Program-made: the position numbers and the translations under genes
Source: Erysipelotrichales bacterium
GTDB lineage: Bacteria; Bacillota_I; Bacilli_A; RFN20; CAG-826
Length of the DNA stretch: 56,309 nt
Reading direction: 5' to 3'
Assembly (NCBI GenBank): GCA_022508525.1
Contig: JAFLVA010000008.1
Span: forward strand, 1 to 56,309
Notes under the pieces: model-generated
The model's database searches: none
Seen by the model: only the letters and a program-made list of their open reading frames with translations
What the model was told of the DNA's origin: nothing
Shown: piece after piece, positions 8,089 through 15,794 of the stretch
How positions within the stretch are numbered: the first letter of the stretch is position 1
Layout of the letters: the number at the start of each line of letters is the position of its first letter

Positions 8089-8589
8089 CTACATTAAATC
8101 AGACCAATGAGTATTATCTATTTCGAGTATTATGGTATTTAATTGCAATTCGTAATATTCACCAGATACTTCAAAACACCACTCTGTATCCAAATTTTTG
8201 TATTTGTCCGAATCACTCTTTAAAACTCGAAAATAATACATTCCTTCATCTAGCTCTTTAAAACTAAATAAACCATTTTCATCTGTAGTAGTTTTATCTA
8301 TTTCGTTTTTATTAACATCAAAAAGGCCTAACATTAAATTTGAAACTGGGTTATTTTTGTTATCTTTGAAACATCCAGTAACATTGTAATAAGCGACTGT
8401 TGAATTTTGTGATCCGCTAGTAAATTCACTATTAGGTGACTCTGAATCAGTACTACTAGAAACTGGCGTGACTGAAACTGGTATTTCACTTATTGAGCCA
8501 CCATCAGAAACACTATGGTTATTTGAACTTTCAACATTACCACATGCAGCTAGTAACAACAATGGAAAAACAATCCACACTTTTTTCAT
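8089..8589 (-). CDS. Lipoprotein with one Ig/transthyretin-like domain
   Basis: A 166-residue exported lipoprotein. The signal peptide ends in the lipobox LAAC (Cys16), followed by a Ser/Thr-rich spacer to about residue 65. The domain from YYNVTGCFKD to the C-terminus, with PVSNLMLGLFDVNKNEI, TTDENGLFSFKELDEGMYYF, matches the carboxypeptidase-regulatory or SpaA prealbumin-like beta sandwich, usually a structural or adhesive module. AGGAGG-like sequence precedes the start. The function is unknown beyond a cell-surface location. Confidence 0.7.
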   Translation of the reverse strand: MKKVWIVFPLLLLAACGNVESSNNHSVSDGGSISEIPVSVTPVSSSTDSESPNSEFTSGSQNSTVAYYNVTGCFKDNKNNPVSNLMLGLFDVNKNEIDKTTTDENGLFSFKELDEGMYYFRVLKSDSDKYKNLDTEWCFEVSGEYYELQLNTIILEIDNTHWSDLM

Positions 8590-8685
8590 GTTCTAACCTC
8601 CTTAATATAATTAATAATAATTTACTATTTAATAACTTGTTTTGCAATATAAATATTGCAACCAGTTTTAATGTATAATTTATTG

Positions 8686-9522
8686 TTATTTTATTTCATC
8701 ATAATCATCTAAAAAAGAATGATACACTCCTTTTTCTTTGTACCCCAGAATCATATCTAAAGTAACATTGGATGCACTCTTAAAAATGTTTTTTTCAACT
8801 TGCGGATTCGACTTTAAAAGTTGCTTTATAAGCATTTTGGTTTCTAATCTTTTTGATCCTCCACCACCATTATCGCAAATTGCACAGTTTTCTGTAAATC
8901 TACAAGCGCATTGAATGAATGTTAAATTATGATGGTTTCTAAAAGCAATAATATCCTTTTCACGAATATAATACATCGGTCGAATTAATTCCATTCCTTC
9001 ATAGTTTGTAGAATGTAATTTAGGAAGCATAGTTTGAAACGACCCAGAATTTAGCATATTCATTAACGTAGTTTCTATTACGTCGTCATAGTGATGACCC
9101 AGTGCAATCTTATTGCATCCGTATTTTTTAGCTAAGTTGTATAATGCCCCTCTTCTCATTTTTGCACATAAGAAACAAGGTGATTTTTCTTGACTATTCG
9201 CAACTTCAAAAATATTAGTTTCTTCAATGACTGCAGGAATATTTAATATTTCTAAATTATTCTTAATTACTTGTAAATTAATTGGATTATATCCAGGATT
9301 CATTACTAAATAAGTAACTTCGAAAGGAAAATCAGAATGTCTATGCAAAGTTTGGAAAAGTTTAGCCATAATCATTGAATCTTTGCCACCCGAAATACAT
9401 ACACAAATATGATCGTTTGGCTTTATAAGCTGATATTCTTTAATTGCCTTAACAAATCTTGACCATAGTTTCATGCGATAAGTTGTTGTTAATGACCTTT
9501 CAAATTCATCGACATTACTCAT
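8686..9522 (-). CDS. TtcA-like tRNA thiolation enzyme
   Basis: A PP-loop ATPase of 278 residues. The ATP motif is SGGKDS (44-49). Cys116 and Cys119 (CFLC), a CAC at 205-207 and a CAIC at 213-216 can hold an iron-sulfur cluster, as in TtcA, which makes 2-thiocytidine at tRNA position 32. LGHHYDDVIETTLMN is the second conserved block of the TtcA/TtuA group. It overlaps the cysteine desulfurase gene by eight bases, so the sulfur donor is probably that enzyme. A 2-thiouridine role in the wider TtuA-like group is possible. Confidence 0.85.
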   Translation of the reverse strand: MSNVDEFERSLTTTYRMKLWSRFVKAIKEYQLIKPNDHICVCISGGKDSMIMAKLFQTLHRHSDFPFEVTYLVMNPGYNPINLQVIKNNLEILNIPAVIEETNIFEVANSQEKSPCFLCAKMRRGALYNLAKKYGCNKIALGHHYDDVIETTLMNMLNSGSFQTMLPKLHSTNYEGMELIRPMYYIREKDIIAFRNHHNLTFIQCACRFTENCAICDNGGGGSKRLETKMLIKQLLKSNPQVEKNIFKSASNVTLDMILGYKEKGVYHSFLDDYDEIK

Positions 9523-10627
9523 TTGTAATCACCTCCAATGCTTTTATTAATTCATCAATCTCTTCTTTCTTTGTTAAGTAAGATAACGATATTCTAAATG
9601 AAGATAGTGCACGATTTTTATCATGATACATAGCCATTATTATCTTAGATGGAGTGTTTGGAATGGAACACGCAGACTTTTGACTGACACATATATTCAT
9701 CTCATTTAGTTTTTTTACTACATCATGACCTTTTTTGTTCTTAATTGATAAATTAATTATATACGGATTAGACGAAGAATTTACAATTATACATTTATTA
9801 TCACTAATCGCGTTTATTAGTTTGTTTTTCAAAGATAAAACATGCGCAAAATTGATGTCTTTATCGTTGTATTCAAGTTCTAACGCTCTTATTGAAGAGC
9901 ATATAAGGCTCACAGGAACACTTCCTCCACGATATATAGATTGACTAGTTCCACCATGAATTAACGGAGTTAAAACAATATCTTTTCTTTTTACTAAAAA
10001 CCCCGAACCTAATAATCCACCAAATTTGTGGCCAGAAAAAGTAAACATATCAATTTTGTCATAATTAATATCAAACTTTCCCATTGCTTGAGTTACATCC
10101 ATTAATAAATGGACATTTTCATGTTCTTTTATGACACTAGCAATATTTTCATAATCTTGGATAATTCCAGTTTCCGAATCTTCTAAAGTAACAATAACAA
10201 GAATTGTATCTTTTCGAATTTTACTCTTTAAATCACCTAAAGAAATCTTACCATTTTCATCATTTTCTACAAATTCTATTTCAAATCCGTGATCTTTTAA
10301 ATATGATAAACAGGCATTAACAGAATTATGTTCTAAATGACTTACTAAAATATGTTTTCCAAATCCTTTATAAGAATTTGCTACACCTTTAATAGCAAGA
10401 TTATTTGCCTCTGTTGCAGAGCTAACATGAATTATTTCGTATTCCGAATTATTTAAATTCAATAATTTAAAAAGTTTACCAATAGCGTTATCAAGTAATA
10501 ATGACGCTTCTATTCCTAGAGTGTGTGAAGAATTTGAGTTTCCTAGTCTTAGCATTTCAATCTTATTAAATTCAAATAATACTTCTTCTTTTACTGGGTG
10601 ATGCGCGGCATAATCTAGATATATCAA
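9515..10627 (-). CDS. Cysteine desulfurase (NifS/IscS family)
   Basis: A class V aminotransferase-fold PLP enzyme that takes sulfur from cysteine. The PLP lysine is in FSGHKFGG (near residue 200) and the persulfide cysteine is in QKSACSIPNTP (near residue 320). Length is about 370 residues, typical for group I enzymes. I place the start at TTG 10627 because AGGAGG lies 8 bases upstream and the product then begins MIYLDYAAHHP, like other family members; a GTG three codons earlier overlaps the ribosome site. It is the first gene of the pair with the TtcA-like gene, and a structured leader RNA precedes it. Confidence 0.88.
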   Translation of the reverse strand: MIYLDYAAHHPVKEEVLFEFNKIEMLRLGNSNSSHTLGIEASLLLDNAIGKLFKLLNLNNSEYEIIHVSSATEANNLAIKGVANSYKGFGKHILVSHLEHNSVNACLSYLKDHGFEIEFVENDENGKISLGDLKSKIRKDTILVIVTLEDSETGIIQDYENIASVIKEHENVHLLMDVTQAMGKFDINYDKIDMFTFSGHKFGGLLGSGFLVKRKDIVLTPLIHGGTSQSIYRGGSVPVSLICSSIRALELEYNDKDINFAHVLSLKNKLINAISDNKCIIVNSSSNPYIINLSIKNKKGHDVVKKLNEMNICVSQKSACSIPNTPSKIIMAMYHDKNRALSSFRISLSYLTKKEEIDELIKALEVITNE

Positions 10628-10713
10628 ATTCAACACCTCCTAGTAAAATTAACATTAACATTTTAACATATTTAATATTATTTTTAATATTAAAACAAAC
10701 TATTATTTCAAAT

Positions 10714-10842
10714 AAAAAAATAGACCACCGACAACGTCAGCAGTCAAAGCGATAAATAAATATCACTTATGCCATAAAGATATTTAGTCTTTACTGCAAA
10801 GTAATTCAATTAAGAATTACGATCCAAGTAGTTATGGACTGT
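10714..10842 (-). ncRNA. Structured leader RNA or riboswitch-like element before the desulfurase operon
   Basis: A promoter (TTGACA, 17 bases, TAATAT) directs leftward transcription of an RNA of about 130 bases. It can form stems at 10801-10820 (GTAATTC/GAATTAC), 10775-10793 (TAAAGA/TCTTTA), 10747-10768 (eight pairs) and a terminator at 10723-10745. GCAGTAAAG (plus positions 10789-10797) can instead pair with CTTTGACTGC (10740-10749) with one bulge, breaking the terminator stem. Promoter, aptamer-like part, mutually exclusive terminator/antiterminator and a downstream gene is the layout of a riboswitch or attenuator. I recognise no known class. A free small RNA of similar size is the alternative. 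Confidence 0.6.
10723..10745 (-). terminator. Terminator in the desulfurase leader
   Basis: Ten contiguous pairs, including G-U pairs, form between GACTGCTGAC and GTCGGTGGTC around a GTT loop. TATTTTTTTATT follows on the minus strand. It lies about 95 bases before the desulfurase start, so it would cut off transcription before the operon unless disrupted. Confidence 0.8.
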
Positions 10843-10847
10843 CATTA

Positions 10848-10876
10848 ATATTAAATGGCATTTAAATTGATGTCAA
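10848..10876 (-). promoter_or_regulatory. Sigma-A promoter of the leader RNA
   Basis: A consensus -35 TTGACA (10871-10876), an exact 17-base spacer and a -10 TAATAT (10848-10853) read leftward. The predicted start is an A near 10840-10842. It is the best sigma-A match I saw in the window. Confidence 0.82.
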
Positions 10877-10888
10877 TAATTAATTTTT

Positions 10889-11440
10889 TTATAAAGCATT
10901 ACCTTTAGTTGGTGTTTTTAGTTTAGATATATCAACACCTTCATGATTAAGCAAATATTTTTTTACATCTAAACCTCCACCAAAACCAACCAAATTGTTA
11001 TTAGCCCCAATTACACGATAACATGGGACTATTATTGCTAATGGATTACGACCTACTGCATTTCCCACTGCTTGTGCGGACATTTTTGGACTAATTTTAC
11101 GGGCAATATCTTTATATGTAGTAACTATGCCATAAGGAATCTCACATAAAAGTGACATTACTTTTTGTTGGAACTCACTACCTATAAATTTCAATGGAAG
11201 ATCTTTTATATCCGGCATTTCACAATTAAAATACTTGTTTAACCAAATCTTTGCGAGTTTAAAAACATCCAAATCATCACATTCAATTGTTTTTAAATTA
11301 CTAGCAATTGAAGGATATCTTGATTTATAGAGTCGAATTTCAATTAGACTATTACCATCAGACAAAAGAGCAAGCTCTCCTATCGGCGAAAAATAATAGG
11401 CCTTATATAGTATTAAATCATTATCAATGAAATTTTTCAT
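10889..11440 (-). CDS. Methylated-DNA-protein cysteine methyltransferase-like
   Basis: It matches Ogt-type O6-alkylguanine-DNA methyltransferases, which repair alkylated DNA by moving the alkyl group to their own cysteine. Conserved parts are GSEFQQKVMSLLCEIPYG, TYKDIARKI, the Arg-finger region AQAVGNAVGRNP and the active site VPCYRVIG. The active site is PCYR, where PCHR is usual: the cysteine is kept but the activating His is Tyr. About 183 residues from the ATG at 11440; a TTG seven codons earlier is possible. It may still be active or be an alkyl-lesion binder. A promoter and an inverted repeat lie upstream. Confidence 0.82.
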   Translation of the reverse strand: MKNFIDNDLILYKAYYFSPIGELALLSDGNSLIEIRLYKSRYPSIASNLKTIECDDLDVFKLAKIWLNKYFNCEMPDIKDLPLKFIGSEFQQKVMSLLCEIPYGIVTTYKDIARKISPKMSAQAVGNAVGRNPLAIIVPCYRVIGANNNLVGFGGGLDVKKYLLNHEGVDISKLKTPTKGNAL

Positions 11441-11486
11441 ACAATCACAATTGCCTTTCAACTAATTACATTAAAACATCATTTAT

Positions 11487-11541
11487 GTTATACCATGTAT
11501 TTTTCTTATGTGAAACATTTTTATTAATTTTGTTTCACATA
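11487..11541 (-). promoter_or_regulatory. Promoter with inverted repeat before the methyltransferase gene
   Basis: Reading leftward: -35 TTTCAC (11510-11515), 17 bases, -10 TATAAC (11487-11492). The -35 is inside an inverted repeat of 10-base arms (TATGTGAAAC at 11507-11516 and GTTTCACATA at 11532-11541, 15 bases apart). A dimeric repressor or activator could bind there. Rex-like sites resemble one arm pair but have no such gap. Confidence 0.45.
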
Positions 11542-11558
11542 AATTTAAGATAATAAAA

Positions 11559-11586
11559 GCGTAGATACCATAGAAAGTATCTACGC
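11559..11586 (-). terminator. Intrinsic terminator after the Ig-like secreted protein
   Basis: A perfect 10-bp stem (GCGTAGATAC / GTATCTACGC) with an 8-base loop is followed by TTTTATT on the minus strand, 37 bases past the stop of the surface-protein gene. Confidence 0.8.
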
Positions 11587-11623
11587 AAATTATTTTATAT
11601 GATTTTACGCAAAAGAATTTATA

Positions 11624-13435
11624 TTATCTTTTATAAATATCTAATGAAGTTGCATAGCAAAGGTAAGTATCACAAACATCATCAATAAATTCACAATCTT
11701 CAAAACAAATATATGCTTGTTTTCCTCTTATTGACCAAACTTGTACTTCACAACCAGGATAATCATCAGATTCAAAATTATATTGAGTATCGCCTAATTT
11801 ATGGTCTTCTTCATGGCAAGTAAAATTAAATGAATCCCCTGTATCAACTTCTAAAACTGCTGTGCCGTCAGATTTTACAGTAAATGTGAAAGTATTCCAG
11901 TAAATTTGATCTTCTGTACCATCCCACACGCCAACAATATCAGCAGGGAAGCCGGCTTCTTCGCCTTCTTCATATTCACTAATTGTGAGTGAGAATGGTT
12001 TTTTAATCTCGCCATTTGCACCTGTAACAGTTGCATAAATATTTACTGTTCCAGCTTTCTTTGCGCTTAATACACCAAATTGATCACTTGCATTACTAAT
12101 TGAAGCAATTTTGGTATCTTCACTACTCCATTTAACATTTTTAGGTTGATTGATTTTACCATTATCTTTCCAAACAACTTCAAATTGTGCTTGGTTATTT
12201 ACTTTAAGATCTCCGAATTTTTCGCCACCAACAACTGTATAGATGATATCAAAATCTTCTTCAGTTGGATAAACAGCTTCAGTAACATTGTATTCAACAT
12301 CTAAAGATTTTGATGTTCCGTATGCATCTTTAGCTGTTACAGTAACTTTTGCATATCCACCCTTTTTGTATTCAACTTTTACTTCAGAAGAAGATGCTGT
12401 TGCAGCTACTACGCTATCATCAGATGATTTAGCTGAGACAGAAACTCCGCTTGGTAAATTTCTAAGATATAGAGTTAAAGAACCTGGTGCGAAAACCTCA
12501 TTAGGTCTAGACGTATCAACACGTGCATAGCCAGTGTTTAAATCTTTATAATATTCCATATAGAAACTACTAATGTGGTCTAATACTTCTGCGCTATAAC
12601 CATCACGTAAATTAATTTTGTTCTCGCCGTTATACATAAAATCTTTGACACTTACGTTAGCCTTAGTATATGAAGTACCTTTACTAAATGAGGCTTTGAA
12701 TCCCATTTCAGAATCACCAAAGACAAGATATTCTCCTTCTTCACCAGTAACTGATGCTTCTACTTCAAATCCACTATATGTAGCTTTAGCAGTATATTTG
12801 TCTACAACCTCAAGAGAAACATAAGAGCCAGAATATTTATTTCCTACGCCATCTACAATGTATTCTTCTAAATTTGGAAGTTTGACTTTATTCAAGCTCG
12901 TTGATCTTTCTTCAAGTGCTTCTGATTCATTGACAGTTAATTGAACTCTTACATCACTAGCTTTAAATGTACTACTTGTGTAAGTAATTGAATAACATGC
13001 CCAATACCATCCTTCAGTAGCTTCAGTAGCTTCATTTACAACTTTTTCGCCATTGTAATAAGCACTACCATCACTTACTTCAATGGATCTATATAATGTA
13101 GTAACAGGAACAACATTTTCCTTTGCTTGAGCACTTCCTGCAGGTGCACCATCAAGAGCAAATCTTGTGTAAGATAAGCTTTCAACATTACCTTTAACGG
13201 CAGTAGCAAATCTTAATACATCTTCTCCAGATTCGTTTACACCAGATTGTACAAAAGTTTGAGAATATTCAAACCCTGCGCCTTCTGCACGTAATACATG
13301 AAGACCTACACCTCTATTAGCAGCATAGTCTTCTGCAGATTCTTTCATTCCATTGTGTGCAAATGGTGATGAGACATGGCTCATTGCCATCAAAGCGCCA
13401 AGTGATAAAACTAAAGCAATTCTCTTCTTTACCAT
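11624..13435 (-). CDS. Secreted protein with bacterial Ig-like (Big2) domain
   Basis: A 603-residue exported protein. Residues 1-27 form a signal peptide (KKRIALVLSLGALMAM, probable cut after SPFA) without a lipobox. No LPxTG or membrane anchor is visible, so it is either released or held by an unseen partner. Beta-rich domains follow; near residues 430-490 is a Big2-type Ig fold (VKWSSEDTKIASIS, FGVLSAKKAGTVNIYATV). The last 100 residues form an acidic, Cys-containing domain. Composition is rich in Ala, Val, Gly and Glu, unlike the Lys/Asn/Ile-rich neighbours. The start ATG overlaps the stop of the 42-residue peptide gene (ATGGTAA), so both are co-translated. Confidence 0.75.
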   Translation of the reverse strand: MVKKRIALVLSLGALMAMSHVSSPFAHNGMKESAEDYAANRGVGLHVLRAEGAGFEYSQTFVQSGVNESGEDVLRFATAVKGNVESLSYTRFALDGAPAGSAQAKENVVPVTTLYRSIEVSDGSAYYNGEKVVNEATEATEGWYWACYSITYTSSTFKASDVRVQLTVNESEALEERSTSLNKVKLPNLEEYIVDGVGNKYSGSYVSLEVVDKYTAKATYSGFEVEASVTGEEGEYLVFGDSEMGFKASFSKGTSYTKANVSVKDFMYNGENKINLRDGYSAEVLDHISSFYMEYYKDLNTGYARVDTSRPNEVFAPGSLTLYLRNLPSGVSVSAKSSDDSVVAATASSSEVKVEYKKGGYAKVTVTAKDAYGTSKSLDVEYNVTEAVYPTEEDFDIIYTVVGGEKFGDLKVNNQAQFEVVWKDNGKINQPKNVKWSSEDTKIASISNASDQFGVLSAKKAGTVNIYATVTGANGEIKKPFSLTISEYEEGEEAGFPADIVGVWDGTEDQIYWNTFTFTVKSDGTAVLEVDTGDSFNFTCHEEDHKLGDTQYNFESDDYPGCEVQVWSIRGKQAYICFEDCEFIDDVCDTYLCYATSLDIYKR

Positions 13436-13557
13436 CTTTCACCAGCTCCTTCACCCATTTTTAGTTCTTCGTCATTAAGAGCTGGAACAGAACTCAAAAC
13501 AACATCTTCAATTAACATCTCGTCTGCAATAACAATTGGTTTTTGATATTCTTTCAT
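13429..13557 (-). CDS. Small peptide with leader-like Y-x-x-P motif (candidate RiPP precursor)
   Basis: A 42-residue open frame starts MKEYQKPIVIADEM and ends GEGAGERW. A strong ribosome site, GAGGAGG, lies 9 bases before the ATG at 13557. The start KEYQKP has the Tyr-x-x-Pro pattern that PqqD-type recognition domains bind in lasso and related leader peptides. The middle is acidic and the C-terminal eight residues are Gly-rich and end in Trp. Its stop (TAA) overlaps the start of the secreted Ig-like protein gene. A PqqD/HPr-kinase/peptidase/ABC operon lies 6 kb away. Being a precursor is inference; a short regulatory upstream peptide is the alternative. Confidence 0.62.
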   Translation of the reverse strand: MKEYQKPIVIADEMLIEDVVLSSVPALNDEELKMGEGAGERW

Positions 13558-13818
13558 AAATATTTTCCTCCTCAAAAAATTAATAGAACCATTAACTTTA
13601 TCAAAATATAAAATATTTGTGTAAAACGTAATAATTTTACTTCTAATAAAACTTATGGTTGCAACTGTTATTAATTGTTGATATCTTACACTAAATATTT
13701 ATTTTTGTCTACTAAAAAAAATAAAAATTATTTTATGAATGCGTTTTCATTTTTTATCAAATAACTTTAAGTAACATATTGTAATTTTATTGTTTCTTTA
13801 TATTATAAAAACGTTTAG

Positions 13819-14541
13819 CTATTTATTTTTATAATTAATTAAATCTTTTATTATTTCTGACGCAATAATTAATCCCATTGCTGATGGAACAAAGGCATTT
13901 GAGCCTGGAGTTGTTCGTTTGTTTGTTCTTTCAATATCTTCTGCTTCAACGTGTGAAATCGGTTCTTCCTTGGAGTAGACAACTTTAACATTTTTTATAT
14001 CTCTTTTTCTTAGTTCATATCGCATTACTTTAGCTAATGGATCGACACTTGTTTTACTTATATCACTAACTTCTAGCATACAAGGATTCATTTTATTTCC
14101 AGCTCCCATCGCGGAAATTATTGGCTTATTATATTTTTTTGCTTCAGCAATAATTGAAATCTTTGCCGTGACTGTATCAACACAATCTACAACATAATCA
14201 TATTCTTCAAAATTAAATTCATTGGCGTTACTTGGTAAATAAAAGCATTGTCTTATTTCAACATTTGCCTCAGGATTAATTGATAAAATTCTGTTTTTCA
14301 TAACATCTACTTTATATTGATCAATCGTATCCATAGTAGCGATTATTTGTCGATTTATATTTGTCACACACACTTTATCATTATCTATAAGAACAAAGTT
14401 ATAAATACCACTTCTTGCTAAGGCTTCAACAACGTAGCCACCAACTCCACCAATACCAAAAATAGCAACTTTCTTCTCTTTTAAAATACTCATTGCTTCT
14501 TTCCCTAATATTAACTGAGTTCTTGAAAATTGATTCAGCAT
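13819..14541 (-). CDS. tcdA: tRNA threonylcarbamoyladenosine dehydratase
   Basis: A ThiF/E1-like adenylylating enzyme of about 240 residues. It cyclises t6A at position 37 of ANN-decoding tRNAs to ct6A, using ATP. It shows the nucleotide-binding glycine motif FGIGGVGGYV, the E1 pattern DNDKVCVTNINRQ, VVDCVDTVTAK and the C-terminal TPGSNAFVPSAMG typical of TcdA. The start at ATG 14541 follows an AAAGG site; a GTG three codons earlier is possible. It is followed on the same strand by the secreted-protein unit after 260 bases, so it is probably transcribed separately. Confidence 0.88.
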   Translation of the reverse strand: MLNQFSRTQLILGKEAMSILKEKKVAIFGIGGVGGYVVEALARSGIYNFVLIDNDKVCVTNINRQIIATMDTIDQYKVDVMKNRILSINPEANVEIRQCFYLPSNANEFNFEEYDYVVDCVDTVTAKISIIAEAKKYNKPIISAMGAGNKMNPCMLEVSDISKTSVDPLAKVMRYELRKRDIKNVKVVYSKEEPISHVEAEDIERTNKRTTPGSNAFVPSAMGLIIASEIIKDLINYKNK

Positions 14542-14559
14542 CAAAATCACTACCTTTTA

Positions 14560-15114
14560 CTATTTCATATTTTGTTTAAAAACTACTTCTGCATTTATTA
14601 ATTGATTTGCCCTAAGCAAATCTTTTTTTAACTTGTTTCTTTCAAAAACAAATTTGTCCACTGCTTCCCATACGAACACCCATCCAATGATTTCTAAAAC
14701 AGTAATCCATATTTCACCAAAGCCAAGAAAAGAAAAAACAATCATTATAGCTATAACAATTATGCCAACTATAAACATTGTAAGAGATGCTAATTTATTG
14801 GATAATAATTCACGAATTAGTTGCTTTTGTTCATTACGATAATAATTCCTAATTGATTGAACATGTATTTCCTCTTTGTCTTTAGTAATAACTTCACTAC
14901 TAATATGCAAAACAACTTGTGCCTTTGGTGGAACTGTCTTAATTGAATTATCTAAATATGTTGCAGCATCTGAAGAAATAATTGGAGATCCACCACAAAA
15001 TGGAGAAATAAAACTGTCATCATCTAAAATCATCATATCAATAATAAATCTTCCCTTATCATCAAGATTTGGTTCAATTAATTCTGATATTTTTTTTGAT
15101 ATTTCTTTTTTCAT
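14560..15114 (-). CDS. Hypothetical protein with two membrane segments
   Basis: About 184 residues. An N-terminal soluble part of about 115 residues ends in a charged helix. Two hydrophobic segments follow (SLTMFIVGIIVIAIMIVFSF and a tryptophan-containing segment starting at WITVLEIIGWVFVW), then a basic C-terminal helix. No family was recognised. The first in-frame ATG, 36 bases upstream, falls in the T-run of the previous terminator; ATG 15114 is therefore preferred. It may be cotranscribed with tcdA, 18 bases downstream. Confidence 0.6.
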   Translation of the reverse strand: MKKEISKKISELIEPNLDDKGRFIIDMMILDDDSFISPFCGGSPIISSDAATYLDNSIKTVPPKAQVVLHISSEVITKDKEEIHVQSIRNYYRNEQKQLIRELLSNKLASLTMFIVGIIVIAIMIVFSFLGFGEIWITVLEIIGWVFVWEAVDKFVFERNKLKKDLLRANQLINAEVVFKQNMK

Positions 15115-15152
15115 ATTGGCACACTTCTTTCGTTTATTACTATACAACAAAA

Positions 15153-15175
15153 AAGAACTCTAGTTAAGAGTTCTT
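15153..15175 (-). terminator. Intrinsic terminator after the flavin-reductase-like gene
   Basis: A 9-bp stem (AAGAACTCT / AGAGTTCTT) with a 5-base loop and TTTTTT on the minus strand starts 5 bases beyond the stop at 15180. Confidence 0.8.
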
Positions 15176-15179
15176 AGGT

Positions 15180-15740
15180 TTATTTTAACTTTAGTCCATC
15201 TTTAAAGGCATGACCAACTTTGTTACCAAGCTCAACATAAGTATGTCCAATCGGATCATAGGTAATAATATGTAATTTGTTTAAGTCGATTTTTCCATCA
15301 GTTAATACACTTTCATCAGCGTTAACGTTAATGATATCTGCAACAACCCAAGTTGTTCCATCATCCTCAGTTATTTTATTAACCTTACACTCTAACGCCA
15401 TAGGGAATTCTTCAAATAATGGAGCATCAACAAATTCACTTTTTAGTACATGTAAATTAGCTTTTTTAATTTTATCTTCATCTTTTCCAGAGATTATACC
15501 AACATAATCAGCTTCTACAAGATGTTTGGTGTTAGCAAAACTTATTGTCAACTCATTTTTAAGTTTAATATTGTCCGTAGTTTGATGATCTGTACTCAAA
15601 CATATAAACACTTGGTTAGTATCGTAAATGCCGCCCCAAGCCGCATTCATGGCGTTAGGATTACCTTTTTCATCATAAGTTCCGATAATTAATACTGGTA
15701 ATGGATAAAAATAAGTATTCTTTCCAAAATTTTTTCGCAT
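15180..15740 (-). CDS. Flavin reductase-like FMN-binding split-barrel protein
   Basis: A 186-residue protein of the flavin reductase-like/flavoredoxin family. It shows PLPVLIIGTYDEKGNPNAMNAAWGG at the N-terminus (the Asn-Ala-Ala segment lines the FMN pocket), then STDHQTTDNIKLKNELTISFANT. Family members bind FMN without covalent attachment and carry out electron transfer to various acceptors. A ribosome site AGGAGA precedes the ATG. It lies alone, between its terminator and the aldo/keto-reductase group. The acceptor cannot be told. Confidence 0.85.
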   Translation of the reverse strand: MRKNFGKNTYFYPLPVLIIGTYDEKGNPNAMNAAWGGIYDTNQVFICLSTDHQTTDNIKLKNELTISFANTKHLVEADYVGIISGKDEDKIKKANLHVLKSEFVDAPLFEEFPMALECKVNKITEDDGTTWVVADIINVNADESVLTDGKIDLNKLHIITYDPIGHTYVELGNKVGHAFKDGLKLK

Positions 15741-15794
15741 GTTTTTTCTCCTTTATATTTGTTACTTTTTATAAATACATTATATAATTTTTAT

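Noticed and set aside
10637-10888. T-box or SAM riboswitch
   Set aside because: Neither the T-box UGGN bulge context nor the SAM core was found; kept only as an unknown leader element.
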